A stretch of DNA of 64,000 nt from Neptunomonas qingdaonensis (GCF_900113275.1 NZ_FOOU01000001.1:124001-188000); one strand, 5' to 3'. Numbered from the stretch's first letter, positions 17,364 through 27,213 are shown. Numbers and translations: made by a program. Notes: a model not told the origin generated them from the letters alone.

Positions 17364-18172
17364 TTCGGCTTTTTGCCTGTGCCTGCGGCGGCTCGTTGTG
17401 GGTTAAACCCTGTTATTGCCAGCACTGAAAAGACCAGTGTTGTCGCCAGCGTAACGCTGAATGCGACGCTATCAAATTTCAGATAGAGCGCATGCCTGAC
17501 CAATTCGACCGCGTAGGTGAAGGGATTGGCTATACAAATCCAATAGATCCATTCGCTGGCTTCCTGCATTTTCCATAACGGATAAAGGGCCGAAGAGAGA
17601 AAAAACATCGGAAAGATGACGAAGTTCATCACACCGGCAAAGTTCTCCAGCTGTTTTATCCAGGATGAAATAAATAGTCCGATAGCGCCGAGCATCACGG
17701 CAACCAGTAACAGCGCCGGTAAAACACTCAGGTATCCCCACAATGGCGGTTCAACGGCGACCAGTAACGCGATAATCAGAAACGCGTAAACCTGCAGCAA
17801 CGACACAAGCGCAATCGAGATGAGTTTACAGACGAGTAGAAACCAGCGCGGTAGTGGGCTCATTAACAGTACGCGCATACTGCCCATCTCGCGGTCATAC
17901 ACCATCGATAGTGAGCTTTGCATGCCGTTAAACAGCAGGATCATGCAACATAGGCCCGGGGCAATATAGACTTCGTAGGTGATGTACGTTTCGTAGGGCT
18001 CGATGATAGCAATCCCGAGGGCTGCGCGAAATCCTGCTGCAAATACGACCAGCCAAAGAAGAGGCCGTACCAACGCACTGAAAAAGCGGGTGCGCTGCTG
18101 AATAAATCGCAGGTATTCACGCGTGAGTATTCCCCGGAAACAGTACCAGTAGTGGGTTAGAGAGATCTTCAT
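17360..18172 (-). CDS. ABC transporter permease, PQQ-alcohol-dehydrogenase-associated
   Basis: A 270-residue ABC-2 type membrane protein with six hydrophobic segments (about 35-55, 75-95, 110-135, 145-170, 175-200, 235-258). The motif MVYDREMGSMRVLLMSPLPRW (about 90-110) is the ABC-2 coupling-helix region. This permease family occurs with the ATPase, beta-propeller and binding protein encoded immediately upstream, always near PQQ alcohol dehydrogenase genes. ABC-2 architecture is typical of exporters, and the substrate is unknown. Its start overlaps the ATPase stop by four bases, so the four-gene operon is translationally coupled. Confidence 0.85.
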   Translation of the reverse strand: MKISLTHYWYCFRGILTREYLRFIQQRTRFFSALVRPLLWLVVFAAGFRAALGIAIIEPYETYITYEVYIAPGLCCMILLFNGMQSSLSMVYDREMGSMRVLLMSPLPRWFLLVCKLISIALVSLLQVYAFLIIALLVAVEPPLWGYLSVLPALLLVAVMLGAIGLFISSWIKQLENFAGVMNFVIFPMFFLSSALYPLWKMQEASEWIYWICIANPFTYAVELVRHALYLKFDSVAFSVTLATTLVFSVLAITGFNPQRAAAGTGKKPN

Positions 18173-18903
18173 GCCGCCGTATCCGTTTGTTGGGTAAGAT
18201 ACTCAAATGCATCGGCTAAATGCTGTTTGTTGCTCAGCTCACACAGGTCATGGCCCGTACCGGAACTGAGTAGTTGGCCTTGATGGATTAATAAGACGCG
18301 ATCTTCAGGCAGGATCTCGTCGATCAGGTGTGTTGCCCATAATACAGTGAGTTGTGTGTCTGCACAGAGTTGTCGCACGTAGTGATTAAGTGCTTTCCTT
18401 GCTTTGGGATCAAGGCCTGTCGTGGGTTCATCCAGCAGCAGTACGCTTGGCTGGTGTAAGAGTGCTCTGGCTATTTCGACGCGCCGGCGGTGCCCGCCAT
18501 TGAGCGCGCGAACTTTATCATGTGCCCGGTTACTCATGTCCATGCGTTGCAGTTCTTCTGCGATGCGCAGACGTGCTTGTGTACCGCAAAGCCCATGCAG
18601 TGACGCATGGTATGCAAGGTTTTGCTGCACGCTTAAGTCCAGATCCAGCGTGCTTTGTTGAAACACCACGCCAAGCTGCTGCATGACTTGGGTCGGATGC
18701 TTTTGCAGATCTAGATCGTTCAGCACAATGCTACCATTTTGCATGGCATACAGGCGTGTCAGGAGTGCGAATAAGGTGCTTTTCCCTGCTCCGTTAGGGC
18801 CGAGCAACGCGCAGAACTGACCGCTCTCCAAAGAAAAATCAACGTCTTTTAATGCAGCTTTTTTTCCGTAGCGGAAGCTGAGCTGCCTGACCTCGATACT
18901 CAT
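18169..18903 (-). CDS. ABC transporter ATP-binding protein, PQQ-alcohol-dehydrogenase-associated
   Basis: A 244-residue ATPase. Walker A GPNGAGKST (about 35-43), Q-loop (QQSTLDLDLS), a signature region reading LNGGHRRRVEIARALL where LSGGQ is usual, Walker B VLLLDEPTTGLDP, and the H-loop in WATHLIDE are all visible. The signature substitution NGGHRRR is seen in ABC-2 exporter ATPases. I chose ATG 18903, which forms an ATGA overlap with the beta-propeller stop. A longer frame from 18942 runs back into that gene and is less likely. Confidence 0.88.
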   Translation of the reverse strand: MSIEVRQLSFRYGKKAALKDVDFSLESGQFCALLGPNGAGKSTLFALLTRLYAMQNGSIVLNDLDLQKHPTQVMQQLGVVFQQSTLDLDLSVQQNLAYHASLHGLCGTQARLRIAEELQRMDMSNRAHDKVRALNGGHRRRVEIARALLHQPSVLLLDEPTTGLDPKARKALNHYVRQLCADTQLTVLWATHLIDEILPEDRVLLIHQGQLLSSGTGHDLCELSNKQHLADAFEYLTQQTDTAA

Positions 18904-19925
18904 TTTGTTTTTGCTTCTGTTGTTTTCACGACGACACCCCATGGATAGCGACCGACCTTGACGGTCTTGATCGCTTTCATTTTTGCGATATCGATGATAC
19001 TAACATCGCCGCTGATACCATTGGTGGTTAAAAGTAATGATTGATCCGCATTAAATGCCATATGCCATACACGCCGGCCTACCAGAATATAATCAATAAC
19101 TTCGTAGGTCGCTGTATCAATAACGGCGACATGGTTGGCCGGGCCCAGAGCAACAAAGGCGTATTGGCCATCATCACTGAGCTTGATGCCCACGGGTTGA
19201 ACTTTGTCTGGATGAACGCCACGAATCTTAAAATCAATTTTATGTGAAATCTGGCGTGTCGCTACATCAATGACTGAAACAGTTGCACCAATTTCAGAGC
19301 TGACCCAGAGAACCTTACTATCTTTTGAAAATTCAGCATGGCGGGGGCGTTGATCTACCAGTGTGTTATCCACAAGCTGCATGCTTTCGGTATCAATCCA
19401 GTGCACCATATTAGTCGTTTCACTGGTATTAACGGCGATCTTTCCATCGGGGCTTACTGCCATCCCTTCGGGCTCTACACCCACATCAATCTGAGCCAGT
19501 ACTTCGTTGGTTTCGGTATCAACGACAGTCGCCAGCGCATCATCTTCATTCGAGATATACAAGTGGCGATTGTTGGGGTGTAATGCAAACTGCTCCGGAT
19601 CTTCCCCGGACGGCAGCTCTTTAATGATCCGGTGTGTTGCTAAATCCATTACCTGTACGGTGTCGGAATCTGAAGCACAAATATACAGTTTGCTTTGATC
19701 CTTAGACAGGATGATACCGCGTGGGCGCTGGCCTACATCGAGAGTGGCGGTGACCTCGTAAGTATCAAGGTCAATCACTGACAGGGTGTCATCTTTCTCG
19801 TTAGATACATAGGCAACATCTGCTAATAGAGGTTGTGTAACGAGCAGCAGGCTTGCCATGCTCAGTGCCAGGCGGCGGGGGAAAAAGCGGCTGCTTTGCA
19901 TACCAGATATCATATTGGTCTTCAT
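18900..19925 (-). CDS. PQQ-dependent catabolism-associated YVTN beta-propeller protein
   Basis: A 341-residue exported protein. The signal region ends at LLLVTQPLLA (about residue 36), and the rest is built of about seven YVTN-type blades, each with a pattern like (A/V)YVSNE..D.(L/V)SVID..T. Such propellers are seven-bladed scaffolds or binding surfaces in the periplasm. This subfamily co-occurs with PQQ-dependent alcohol oxidation genes and with the adjoining ABC transporter, but its partner is unknown. I chose ATG 19925, 14 bases after the upstream gene stop. Confidence 0.85.
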   Translation of the reverse strand: MKTNMISGMQSSRFFPRRLALSMASLLLVTQPLLADVAYVSNEKDDTLSVIDLDTYEVTATLDVGQRPRGIILSKDQSKLYICASDSDTVQVMDLATHRIIKELPSGEDPEQFALHPNNRHLYISNEDDALATVVDTETNEVLAQIDVGVEPEGMAVSPDGKIAVNTSETTNMVHWIDTESMQLVDNTLVDQRPRHAEFSKDSKVLWVSSEIGATVSVIDVATRQISHKIDFKIRGVHPDKVQPVGIKLSDDGQYAFVALGPANHVAVIDTATYEVIDYILVGRRVWHMAFNADQSLLLTTNGISGDVSIIDIAKMKAIKTVKVGRYPWGVVVKTTEAKTK

Positions 19926-19939
19926 AGTGAATCCTGTCT

Positions 19940-21169
19940 CTAAAAGCGTTCCAAAACGCGGCATTGGCTTTCTGGTTTATCAAACCCCAGTGTATCCAGT
20001 TCAGATACGGGATGCAGAAAGCCCTCCTGCGGAGATTGTGATACCAGCGAGCGCGGGTGTATCAGTGCAATAGGTTGGCGTAACTGCCCATTCCATGAAC
20101 GAAAATTAAGTTTGCGGCCTTTAAAGCCGGCGAGCTCGAAGGCATCCGAGGCGATGTAACTTTTGAGCACCTGAACGTCTTCGCTATTGGTACGGGTGAC
20201 GGCTTCGGCAATGGTGCGTACGGCGGCCCATGCGGCGTAGTCTTTCTCGCCCATCCAGCGGCCAGTGAGTTTTTCAAAGCGCTTCTGAAGTTGAGCGGCT
20301 CCCCATTGCTCGACAACGCGGTGCCAGGTTACGGGTGTCAGGCCTTGTGTCCCGACTACGGGACGAGGGTACCAGGTGTTATATAAAACATACTCGCCAA
20401 AATCGCCTCGCTCATCCGCTACCACAACGATATCGTATTCTTTCGTTTGCGTGAATAACGGCATTTCCCTTTGGGCTGTGCGGCGTAGATCAGTATCGAA
20501 GTCCCACGCTTTTTCAGCGACAATTTTGAGACCATAGCGGTTAGCTGCACGTTTAATCGCGGCCGTATACGCCTGATCATCATCGGTTGGACCTGTGATG
20601 AGCAGCAGATCCGTGAGGCGGCGTGCTTTTAGCCATTGTCCCAGTGCATCGGTTAACATCGCGCGGCTTGGAATCGTGTGTAGTGTATTTTTAGGACAAT
20701 TTGTTTGGCGTAATTGATCGTCTTTAGCGCCTGCATTGAGAATCAGCACATCATTGGGAAGGCTATTACTTAAGGTGTTTAAGGTGCTGGCTGGTAGATT
20801 AACGACAAAGCTGTGAATGCCTTCCTGGTACATGTGCTGAGCGCGCTCGATGATACGCTCTGAGTTTTCATCACTGAAAGCATCTAATACAAAGCTCTGT
20901 TTTAAAAATTTTCCGGTTGTATTGCTATCGTTGATGGCAAGATCGACCCCTCTCAGGCCCGCATCTTCAGGTTCCGGCAAAATATTAGATAACACCGGCC
21001 CTGTATCTATTTCCTGAGCTAAGTAGCCAATCTTTGTCGTCACATCAGCCAGTATTACTGTGCTGAGTAGCATGGCTGGCACGGCCAATAGCATACTTAA
21101 CCAGGCGCGACATAAAGCGCGGCGTTTCTGTTTAGTATAGTGAGCGGTAAGGCTTATTTTATAAGTCAT
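19940..21169 (-). CDS. ABC transporter substrate-binding protein, PQQ-alcohol-dehydrogenase system
   Basis: A 409-residue periplasmic-binding-protein-like I fold, related to branched-chain amino-acid receptors. A signal/anchor segment lies at about residues 22-42 (MLLAVPAMLLSTVILA). Residues 45-150 hold the first lobe, with GYLAQEIDTG; the second lobe includes LLLITGPTDDDQAY and VVADERGDFGEYV. This family is restricted to the PQQ-linked four-gene set. Pairing a binding protein with an ABC-2 exporter-type permease is unusual and leaves transport direction unclear. ATG 21169 is preferred over a TTG at 21190. It is the first gene of the leftward operon. Confidence 0.82.
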   Translation of the reverse strand: MTYKISLTAHYTKQKRRALCRAWLSMLLAVPAMLLSTVILADVTTKIGYLAQEIDTGPVLSNILPEPEDAGLRGVDLAINDSNTTGKFLKQSFVLDAFSDENSERIIERAQHMYQEGIHSFVVNLPASTLNTLSNSLPNDVLILNAGAKDDQLRQTNCPKNTLHTIPSRAMLTDALGQWLKARRLTDLLLITGPTDDDQAYTAAIKRAANRYGLKIVAEKAWDFDTDLRRTAQREMPLFTQTKEYDIVVVADERGDFGEYVLYNTWYPRPVVGTQGLTPVTWHRVVEQWGAAQLQKRFEKLTGRWMGEKDYAAWAAVRTIAEAVTRTNSEDVQVLKSYIASDAFELAGFKGRKLNFRSWNGQLRQPIALIHPRSLVSQSPQEGFLHPVSELDTLGFDKPESQCRVLERF

Positions 21170-21354
21170 AATGCTTGGCTGTACTCGCAAAGGTCTATTC
21201 TAATTGTTATGTGATGTGGCCAGCTTAGGTGGGAATGCTTATCAATTAAATATGTAGAAAGTAGAAAAGAATTAGTCCCTAAGTAGTATTTTTAAAAATT
21301 AGAGTGAGCATAGCATTGGGCACTAAGAATAAATCCAATTATTAAGGAGTTAAC

Positions 21355-21792
21355 ATGTCATTCAAACGTAGTCTCGGTCTGGCGGCCTTAGTAGGTATTC
21401 TCAGCAGCTCAGCCATGACTGCCGTTGCAGAAGGGGATTTGACCATTCGCCCTAAAAAACTACCGGATTTGGTCCTGGGCACAGAAGACAACCGTTACCA
21501 CTTGTCTGAGAAACGTTATGAAATGGTTACCGGGCAGTCTTATAAATTAAAAATTATCTCCAGTGGTCAGACAGAATATGCCTTCGTTGCGCCTGAGTTT
21601 TTCCCGACTATTTATCTGCGAAAAATAGAAGCCGGTGATATGGAGATTAAAGCGATGGCCTTAACTGAGCTTGAGTTTGAGCAGGAAGGCGAAGCGGAAA
21701 TCTACTTTGTACCTGTGAAGCCTGGCGAATACGAATTCTATGCTGAAGGCTTTGAAGAGAAAGGCATGATTGGTGTCTTTAGCGTCAAATAG
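21355..21792 (+). CDS. Exported cupredoxin-like protein lacking copper ligands
   Basis: A 145-residue protein with a signal peptide (cleavage after VAEG/TAVAE, about 25). A beta-rich domain ends in KPGEYEFYAEGFEEKGMIG, the place where blue-copper proteins have ...EFxC..GH...GM. Here the Cys position is Ala130 and the His position is Phe133; only Met138 remains. The only histidine is H49 and there are no cysteines, so type 1 copper binding is impossible as written. Its place beside the PQQ-linked operon suggests a periplasmic partner or chaperone role. AAGGAG lies before ATG 21355, and the CTAAGTAGTA motif is upstream. Confidence 0.65.
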   Translation: MSFKRSLGLAALVGILSSSAMTAVAEGDLTIRPKKLPDLVLGTEDNRYHLSEKRYEMVTGQSYKLKIISSGQTEYAFVAPEFFPTIYLRKIEAGDMEIKAMALTELEFEQEGEAEIYFVPVKPGEYEFYAEGFEEKGMIGVFSVK

Positions 21793-21809
21793 CCTTGTTT
21801 TAGCTATTT

Positions 21810-21830
21810 GCGGTATCAATTACCGCTGTT
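21810..21830 (+). terminator. Weak hairpin after the cupredoxin-like gene
   Basis: GCGGTA (21810-21815) pairs with TACCGC (21821-21826) around a five-base loop. Only TGTTT follows, so termination would be weak. Confidence 0.4.
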
Positions 21831-22007
21831 TGGCGGCTAAATGTACGGGTTTTAATTGCGCTTTGTGCGTTGGCCGCACACTTCAATCGAATGGCGTTTT
21901 ATGGGCAGTCATAAAAATAAAATCGTTATGATGCTCAGTGGATCGTTGCATCTCTTTCCAGGATAGCCGAGCATTAGTTTTTTCATGGAAAAGGACAGGC
22001 TTGTTTT

Positions 22008-23648
22008 ATGGCTATTCACCCCGATGCAGGAAAGATTGCCCCGCACCATTCTTTGGTTAATATCCCGGCGCTGGTGGCTGCTTATTATCGGCAGCAGCCT
22101 GATATTAAAGCGAACCCTGAGCAACAGGTTAGTTTTGGTACGTCGGGCCATCGAGGTTCGGCGTTAAAAACGACTTTTAACGAAGACCATATTATAGCGA
22201 TCTGCCAGGCTATTGCTGAATACCGAAAAGAGCAAGGTGTCACCGGGCCTTTGTACTTGGGTAAAGATACACATGCCTTGTCTGAAGCTGCATTTAGCAC
22301 GGCACTGGAAGTGTTAGTCGCTAATGGCGTGCGTGTTCGTGTCCAAGAAGGTGATGGCTACACGCCGACGCCTGTGATATCGCATGCGATTCTGACGCAT
22401 AACGCACTGGGCGGTGATGTTGCTGACGGTATCGTGATTACCCCTTCGCACAATCCGCCGGAAGATGGCGGCATTAAATACAACTCGCTTAAGGGTGGCC
22501 CTGCCGATCAGGATATTACTAACTGGATTGCCAAACGTGCTAACGAGTTGCTGGAAGCGGAGTTAGAGGGTGGGAAATGGCTACCGGCTGAAGCGCTTAA
22601 AGATAACGCATTGATCGAACCGTTTGATTACATCGACCATTACGTGAGTGATTTGGCATCCGTGATTGATATGCAGGCGATTGCTAAAGCCGGTATTAAA
22701 ATCGGAGTGGATCCCATGGGTGGTTCAGGCTTGCACTTTTGGAAGCCCATCGCTGAAAAGTACCATCTGAATATCGAAGTCGTGAACGATAAGGTCGATT
22801 TTACCTTTGGCTTTATGCCGCTGGATAAAGATGGCCGTATTCGTATGGATTGCTCATCCAGCTATGCGATGCAGAACCTACTCGCGCTTCAGGATACGTT
22901 TGATATCTCTATCGCTAATGACCCTGATTTTGACCGTCACGGTATTGTGTGTGCCGGATTAGGTCTGATGAACCCGAATGCTTACTTAGCCGTTGCGATT
23001 GAATATTTAGCGACGCATCGTCCGCAATGGTCGGATGATATCCAATTTGGAAAAACGCTGGTGTCCAGTGCCATGATTGACCGTGTTGTTGATGGTCTGG
23101 ATAAAACGCTGTGCGAAGTTCCCGTTGGTTTTAAATGGTATGTCGAAGGCTTGTTTAGCGGCGAGATGGCGTTTGGCGGTGAAGAGAGCGCAGGCGCTTC
23201 TTTCCTGCGTAAAGACGGTAGCGTTTGGACAACAGATAAAGACGGCATCATTTTAGGCCTGCTGGCGGCTGAGATCTTAGCCGTTACCGGTAAGGATCCG
23301 CATGAGCTGTATGAGGCACAAGTGGCGCGTTATGGTCGTCCCATTTATAAGCGTATTGATGTACCGTGTTCTGCTGAGCAGAAAGCCGTGCTGTCTTCGT
23401 TGAGTGCTGATTCCGTCCAGGGTGATACCTTAGCAGGTGATACGATTACCGGTATTTTAACCGAAGCGCCGGGTAACGGAGCCTCTATCGGTGGCGTAAA
23501 GGTACAAACCGCGAATGGTTGGTTTGCCGCACGCCCATCGGGCACTGAAAATATCTACAAAATCTATCTGGAAAGTTTTGTATCTGACGAACATTTAGCG
23601 CAGTTAGAAAGTGATGCGAAAGCGTTAGTCGATCGTGCACTTGGGTAG
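22008..23648 (+). CDS. pgm: Phosphoglucomutase (alpha-D-glucose phosphate-specific)
   Basis: A 546-residue cytoplasmic enzyme interconverting glucose-1-phosphate and glucose-6-phosphate for glycan, LPS and osmoprotectant precursors. Domain 1 begins with [16 protein letters not shown] (about 42-57). The phosphoserine loop [15 protein letters not shown] is near residues 142-156, the metal loop DPDFDRHG near 305-312, the sugar-binding loop GGEESAG near 389-395 and the phosphate loop [13 protein letters not shown] near 507-519. Length and motifs match the E. coli Pgm type. It is monocistronic and followed by a strong terminator. Confidence 0.95.
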   Translation: MAIHPDAGKIAPHHSLVNIPALVAAYYRQQPDIKANPEQQVSFGTSGHRGSALKTTFNEDHIIAICQAIAEYRKEQGVTGPLYLGKDTHALSEAAFSTALEVLVANGVRVRVQEGDGYTPTPVISHAILTHNALGGDVADGIVITPSHNPPEDGGIKYNSLKGGPADQDITNWIAKRANELLEAELEGGKWLPAEALKDNALIEPFDYIDHYVSDLASVIDMQAIAKAGIKIGVDPMGGSGLHFWKPIAEKYHLNIEVVNDKVDFTFGFMPLDKDGRIRMDCSSSYAMQNLLALQDTFDISIANDPDFDRHGIVCAGLGLMNPNAYLAVAIEYLATHRPQWSDDIQFGKTLVSSAMIDRVVDGLDKTLCEVPVGFKWYVEGLFSGEMAFGGEESAGASFLRKDGSVWTTDKDGIILGLLAAEILAVTGKDPHELYEAQVARYGRPIYKRIDVPCSAEQKAVLSSLSADSVQGDTLAGDTITGILTEAPGNGASIGGVKVQTANGWFAARPSGTENIYKIYLESFVSDEHLAQLESDAKALVDRALG

Positions 23649-23667
23649 ATTTATTTAGCGTTATTAA

Positions 23668-23699
23668 AATCCCGGACTGTTGGCAGTTCGGGATTTTTT
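23668..23699 (+). terminator. Rho-independent terminator of pgm
   Basis: A 12-bp stem with one wobble (AATCCCGGACTG / CAGTTCGGGATT), a four-base loop and six T. Confidence 0.9.
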
Positions 23700-23804
23700 G
23701 TCTCGGTGCCTCCTTCTTACAGAGCTTAAGTTCGAGCAGCAAAGTACGGCTGAAAGTTTCTTCGTACTAGTTATTAATGCATTTGTTTAAAGGAATAATA
23801 CATT

Positions 23805-26800
23805 ATGCAGCAACTTGGTATCTATGAGCAGCTGATCACTCAGCTTATCGAAAAGCGATTAGATCGAGATAAATTCTATGTCGGTGAGCGTGCGTTAGTT
23901 TCCTCAGAAGCATCGATTTGGCTGTCACGCTTCTTGGCAAATATTCTTGAATTTGTGATTTCATCTGTACCCTCTGGAGAGAATCAACTCCACGAGCAAA
24001 TTACGCTATCGAACCAGTTGTTAATGTGGCTTAAAGATAAAATTCAGGACACAGACTTTATTGAAGAAAATCTCCTGGACTGCCAAGGAAAAATCCTAAC
24101 CGCCCTGTACGAATTAGAAAACCCGATAGCGGCTGATTTAAAAAAGCATGTAGAAGAGATATTCCCATTAACCGGCCTTACACAAAGTGAATTATTTTGT
24201 GGCAGTAATGCAGGCCTATCGCTGGAGTCTGAACTAAAGAGGGAAATTCTGTCCTCAGATAAGATTTGCTGGCTCGTTTCTTTCATAAAGTGGGCCGGTA
24301 TACGTATTTTTCGTAAAGAACTTGAAGCGTTCACTCAAAGCGGTCGAGAGTTGAAGGTGATTACTACCTCTTACATGGGCGCAACAGATGCAAAAGCGGT
24401 TGAGTTTCTTGCCAGCCTGCCCAATACCCAAGTGAAGCTTAGTTATAATACCCAGCGTGAGCGTCTTCATGCTAAGAGCTATCTATTTTGGCGAGATACC
24501 GGTTTTCACACCGGTTACATAGGATCATCTAATCTATCTCATTCGGCTTTGACGAGCGGTCTGGAGTGGAATTTAAAGATCACCTCACAAGAAATTCCTC
24601 ATATTATTAATAAGTCCCTAAGTACCTTTGACACTTACTGGGCGTCGGATGAATTTGAACCCTTTGATGGCAAAGCAGAAAGTACTGAAAAACTGAATCA
24701 AGCGCTGAAACAAGCCAGAGGAATAGGCGAAACGGCTTCACAACACTTTTTCGATATCACACCTTTTCCGCATCAGCTCGATATTTTGGAGCAACTCTTA
24801 GTTGAAAGGCAGCTGCATCGGCGTTATCGAAATCTTGTTGTGGCAGCAACTGGAACGGGTAAGACTCTGATATCCGCATTTGATTTTGCTCGTTTTTTAA
24901 AAACAAAACCGGATGCAGCCTTTCTTTTCATTGCTCATCGTGAAGAGATACTGAAACAAGCACGTGATGCCTTTCGTGGCGTTCTCAAGAACAATGCCTT
25001 CGGTGAACTTTGGGTTGGAGGAAATACGCCGATGCATTATCGTCAGCTATTCGTTTCTATTCAGACGATAAACAAACAATTAAGCAGCCTTCGTTTAACA
25101 GATAATTATTATGATTACATCGTAATTGACGAAGTGCACCACATTGCGGCAAGCAGTTACCGTGCGGTGCTTGATTACTTTACGCCGACTATTTTATTGG
25201 GATTAACAGCGACGCCAGAGCGCCATGATGGCTCAGATATTCTTGGTGATTTTGGTGGTGTGATTGCTGCTGAGCTTCGTTTGCCTGAAGCTATTAATCG
25301 ACGTCACCTTTGCCCTTTTCAGTACTTTGGCATTGATGATGATACGGATTTACGCAAGATCAGCTGGAATCGCGGGCGCTACGATATCGCCCAGTTAACG
25401 AATCTTTATACACACAATCAAAGTCGAGTGAATAAAATCATTCAAAGCTTGGGCGAGATTGTCACCGATGTTAGCCGTACGAAGGCCCTGGCTTTTTGTG
25501 TCAGTCGTGTACATGCTAAATATATGTGCCAACAACTGTTATTAAAAGGCATTAAGAGTGATGTGCTGACCAGTGATAACAGCCAAGATCGTCAACAAAA
25601 ACAACAGGCGATTCGATCGGGTGAGATCAATGTGTTGTTTGTCGTGGATATCTTTAATGAGGGTGTAGATATTCCCGAAGTGGATACCTTATTGTTCTTA
25701 AGACCTACGGAGAGTCTGACCATCTTTTTGCAACAATTAGGACGTGGCTTACGTATAGCCGATGGTAAAGAGTGTTGCACGATCTTGGATTTTGTCGGTA
25801 ACTCACGGCCAGAGTACGATTTTTCCAATAAATTTCGTGCATTGGTTGGGAAAACAAACAAAGCAATTAGCGACGAAATAAAACAAGGATTCCCTCATGC
25901 TCCGCTTGGTTGCCGAATCGAACTTACAAAACGTACGCAAGAAATGGTGCTCAGTCATATTCGACAAGCTAGCCTCACGTTGAATCGTCTGATCAGTCTG
26001 ATTCGTCAGTATCCACAGGACTCAACTTTACCTTTAACGCTAGGTAATTTTCTTAGACTTCATCCACATATAGACATTAATGAGCTCTATAAACGTGGTA
26101 GCTGGATGACACTTGTAAATAAGGCCAAAGGTTACAAAATAAAAGAATCATCGCCGGATGATGTTTTATTCAAAGCTGTTGAGAGGGCAATAAAAACACG
26201 TTTACTCTGTTGTGATGCACACAACTACCTATTGTTTCTAAAGCAGTTATGTCTTCAAAATTTTGAATTAGCCGGCGCTATGGATAACAGAATGGCTTTA
26301 ATGTGCCATTACGACTTCTGGCAAAAGACGGGTGCTACTGTTGGCTTTGTCTCCTTAGTGCAGAGTTTGAAGGCCTTGAACAAAGAAAATATAAAAGCGG
26401 AACTATTGGATGTACTTGAATGGCTCCTAGACCAAACTAAGCACGAACAATCTAAAATGAGCCATTTGCCGGAAGTGCCACTTCTTCTGCATGCACGTTA
26501 CGCACGTGAGCAAATATTGGTTGGTTTTGGTGCTGCTACATTTGATCATCAGCCGCCGGCGCGTGAAGGTGTTTTTGTGATCCAAGACCAGAATGTAGAA
26601 CTGTTATTCGTCACCCTCAATAAAAATGAAAAACAATTCTCACCCACAACTATGTACCACGACTTTGCCATCAACAATCACTTATTTCACTGGCAGTCGC
26701 AAAATAGTGCTCGGCCAGACCGTGGGAGGGGGCAGGATTACATTCGACATCGTGAGATCGGAAAGCGATTGTTTTTATTCGTGCGCGAGCAAAGTAAAGA

Positions 26801-26951
26801 TGAGTATGGACGCACCATGGGTTTTGTGAATTTTGGCGAAGTGGAGTACGCATCCCATACCGGCGCTCAACCGATGAGTATTACATGGAAACTTGATACT
26901 TCCATGCCTTCATTTATGTGGCAGCAAGCAGCAAAATTAGCGGTAGGATAA
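23805..26951 (+). CDS. PLD-like nuclease / superfamily II helicase / DUF3427 fusion protein
   Basis: A 1048-residue protein. The N-terminal region (about 1-130) is unassigned and helical. A phospholipase-D-like domain (about 130-290) contains H222-x-K224 followed by GYIGSSNLSHSAL, a single HKD-type site. The helicase core has Walker A ATGTGKT (349-354), DEVH (442-445) and QQLGRGLRI (motif VI). The remainder (about 680-1048) matches the DUF3427 region. This fusion is widespread but uncharacterised; such nuclease-helicase fusions often act in DNA repair or in defence against foreign DNA. No methyltransferase or other defence gene adjoins it. It is monocistronic and isolated between the pgm terminator and a REP-like repeat, consistent with an inserted gene. 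Confidence 0.8.
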   Translation: MQQLGIYEQLITQLIEKRLDRDKFYVGERALVSSEASIWLSRFLANILEFVISSVPSGENQLHEQITLSNQLLMWLKDKIQDTDFIEENLLDCQGKILTALYELENPIAADLKKHVEEIFPLTGLTQSELFCGSNAGLSLESELKREILSSDKICWLVSFIKWAGIRIFRKELEAFTQSGRELKVITTSYMGATDAKAVEFLASLPNTQVKLSYNTQRERLHAKSYLFWRDTGFHTGYIGSSNLSHSALTSGLEWNLKITSQEIPHIINKSLSTFDTYWASDEFEPFDGKAESTEKLNQALKQARGIGETASQHFFDITPFPHQLDILEQLLVERQLHRRYRNLVVAATGTGKTLISAFDFARFLKTKPDAAFLFIAHREEILKQARDAFRGVLKNNAFGELWVGGNTPMHYRQLFVSIQTINKQLSSLRLTDNYYDYIVIDEVHHIAASSYRAVLDYFTPTILLGLTATPERHDGSDILGDFGGVIAAELRLPEAINRRHLCPFQYFGIDDDTDLRKISWNRGRYDIAQLTNLYTHNQSRVNKIIQSLGEIVTDVSRTKALAFCVSRVHAKYMCQQLLLKGIKSDVLTSDNSQDRQQKQQAIRSGEINVLFVVDIFNEGVDIPEVDTLLFLRPTESLTIFLQQLGRGLRIADGKECCTILDFVGNSRPEYDFSNKFRALVGKTNKAISDEIKQGFPHAPLGCRIELTKRTQEMVLSHIRQASLTLNRLISLIRQYPQDSTLPLTLGNFLRLHPHIDINELYKRGSWMTLVNKAKGYKIKESSPDDVLFKAVERAIKTRLLCCDAHNYLLFLKQLCLQNFELAGAMDNRMALMCHYDFWQKTGATVGFVSLVQSLKALNKENIKAELLDVLEWLLDQTKHEQSKMSHLPEVPLLLHARYAREQILVGFGAATFDHQPPAREGVFVIQDQNVELLFVTLNKNEKQFSPTTMYHDFAINNHLFHWQSQNSARPDRGRGQDYIRHREIGKRLFLFVREQSKDEYGRTMGFVNFGEVEYASHTGAQPMSITWKLDTSMPSFMWQQAAKLAVG

Positions 26952-27111
26952 CCCCTCTACGTCAGTAGAGTTCGACCACCACAGTTTTTTAGTTCACACC
27001 CAGTTTGGCTGGTGGATCAGGAGAGTGTTTTCACGACTTTAAGGAGTATGTGTCGAGCCTCTGCTTCGCTCATCTAGCTTAAATAAAATTGTTGCTCATT
27101 ATAAATTAGTA

Positions 27112-27161
27112 GGGTCAGATGAAACTTACTTTTATTATTCCCGGCATGTTTCATCTGCCCC
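27112..27161. repeat. REP-like inverted repeat, second family
   Basis: GGGTCAGATGAAAC (27112-27125) and GTTTCATCTGCCCC (27148-27161) form a 14-bp dyad with one mismatch and a 22-base loop. GGGTCAGATGAAAC-type palindromes are typical of RAYT-associated repeats, distinct from the GGGACAGTTTACTT type at 204. Confidence 0.6.
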
Positions 27162-27213
27162 CGCTTAATTACAAAATCTATAGTAACCATGTCCTTTTCG
27201 TTCCGTTTGAAGG

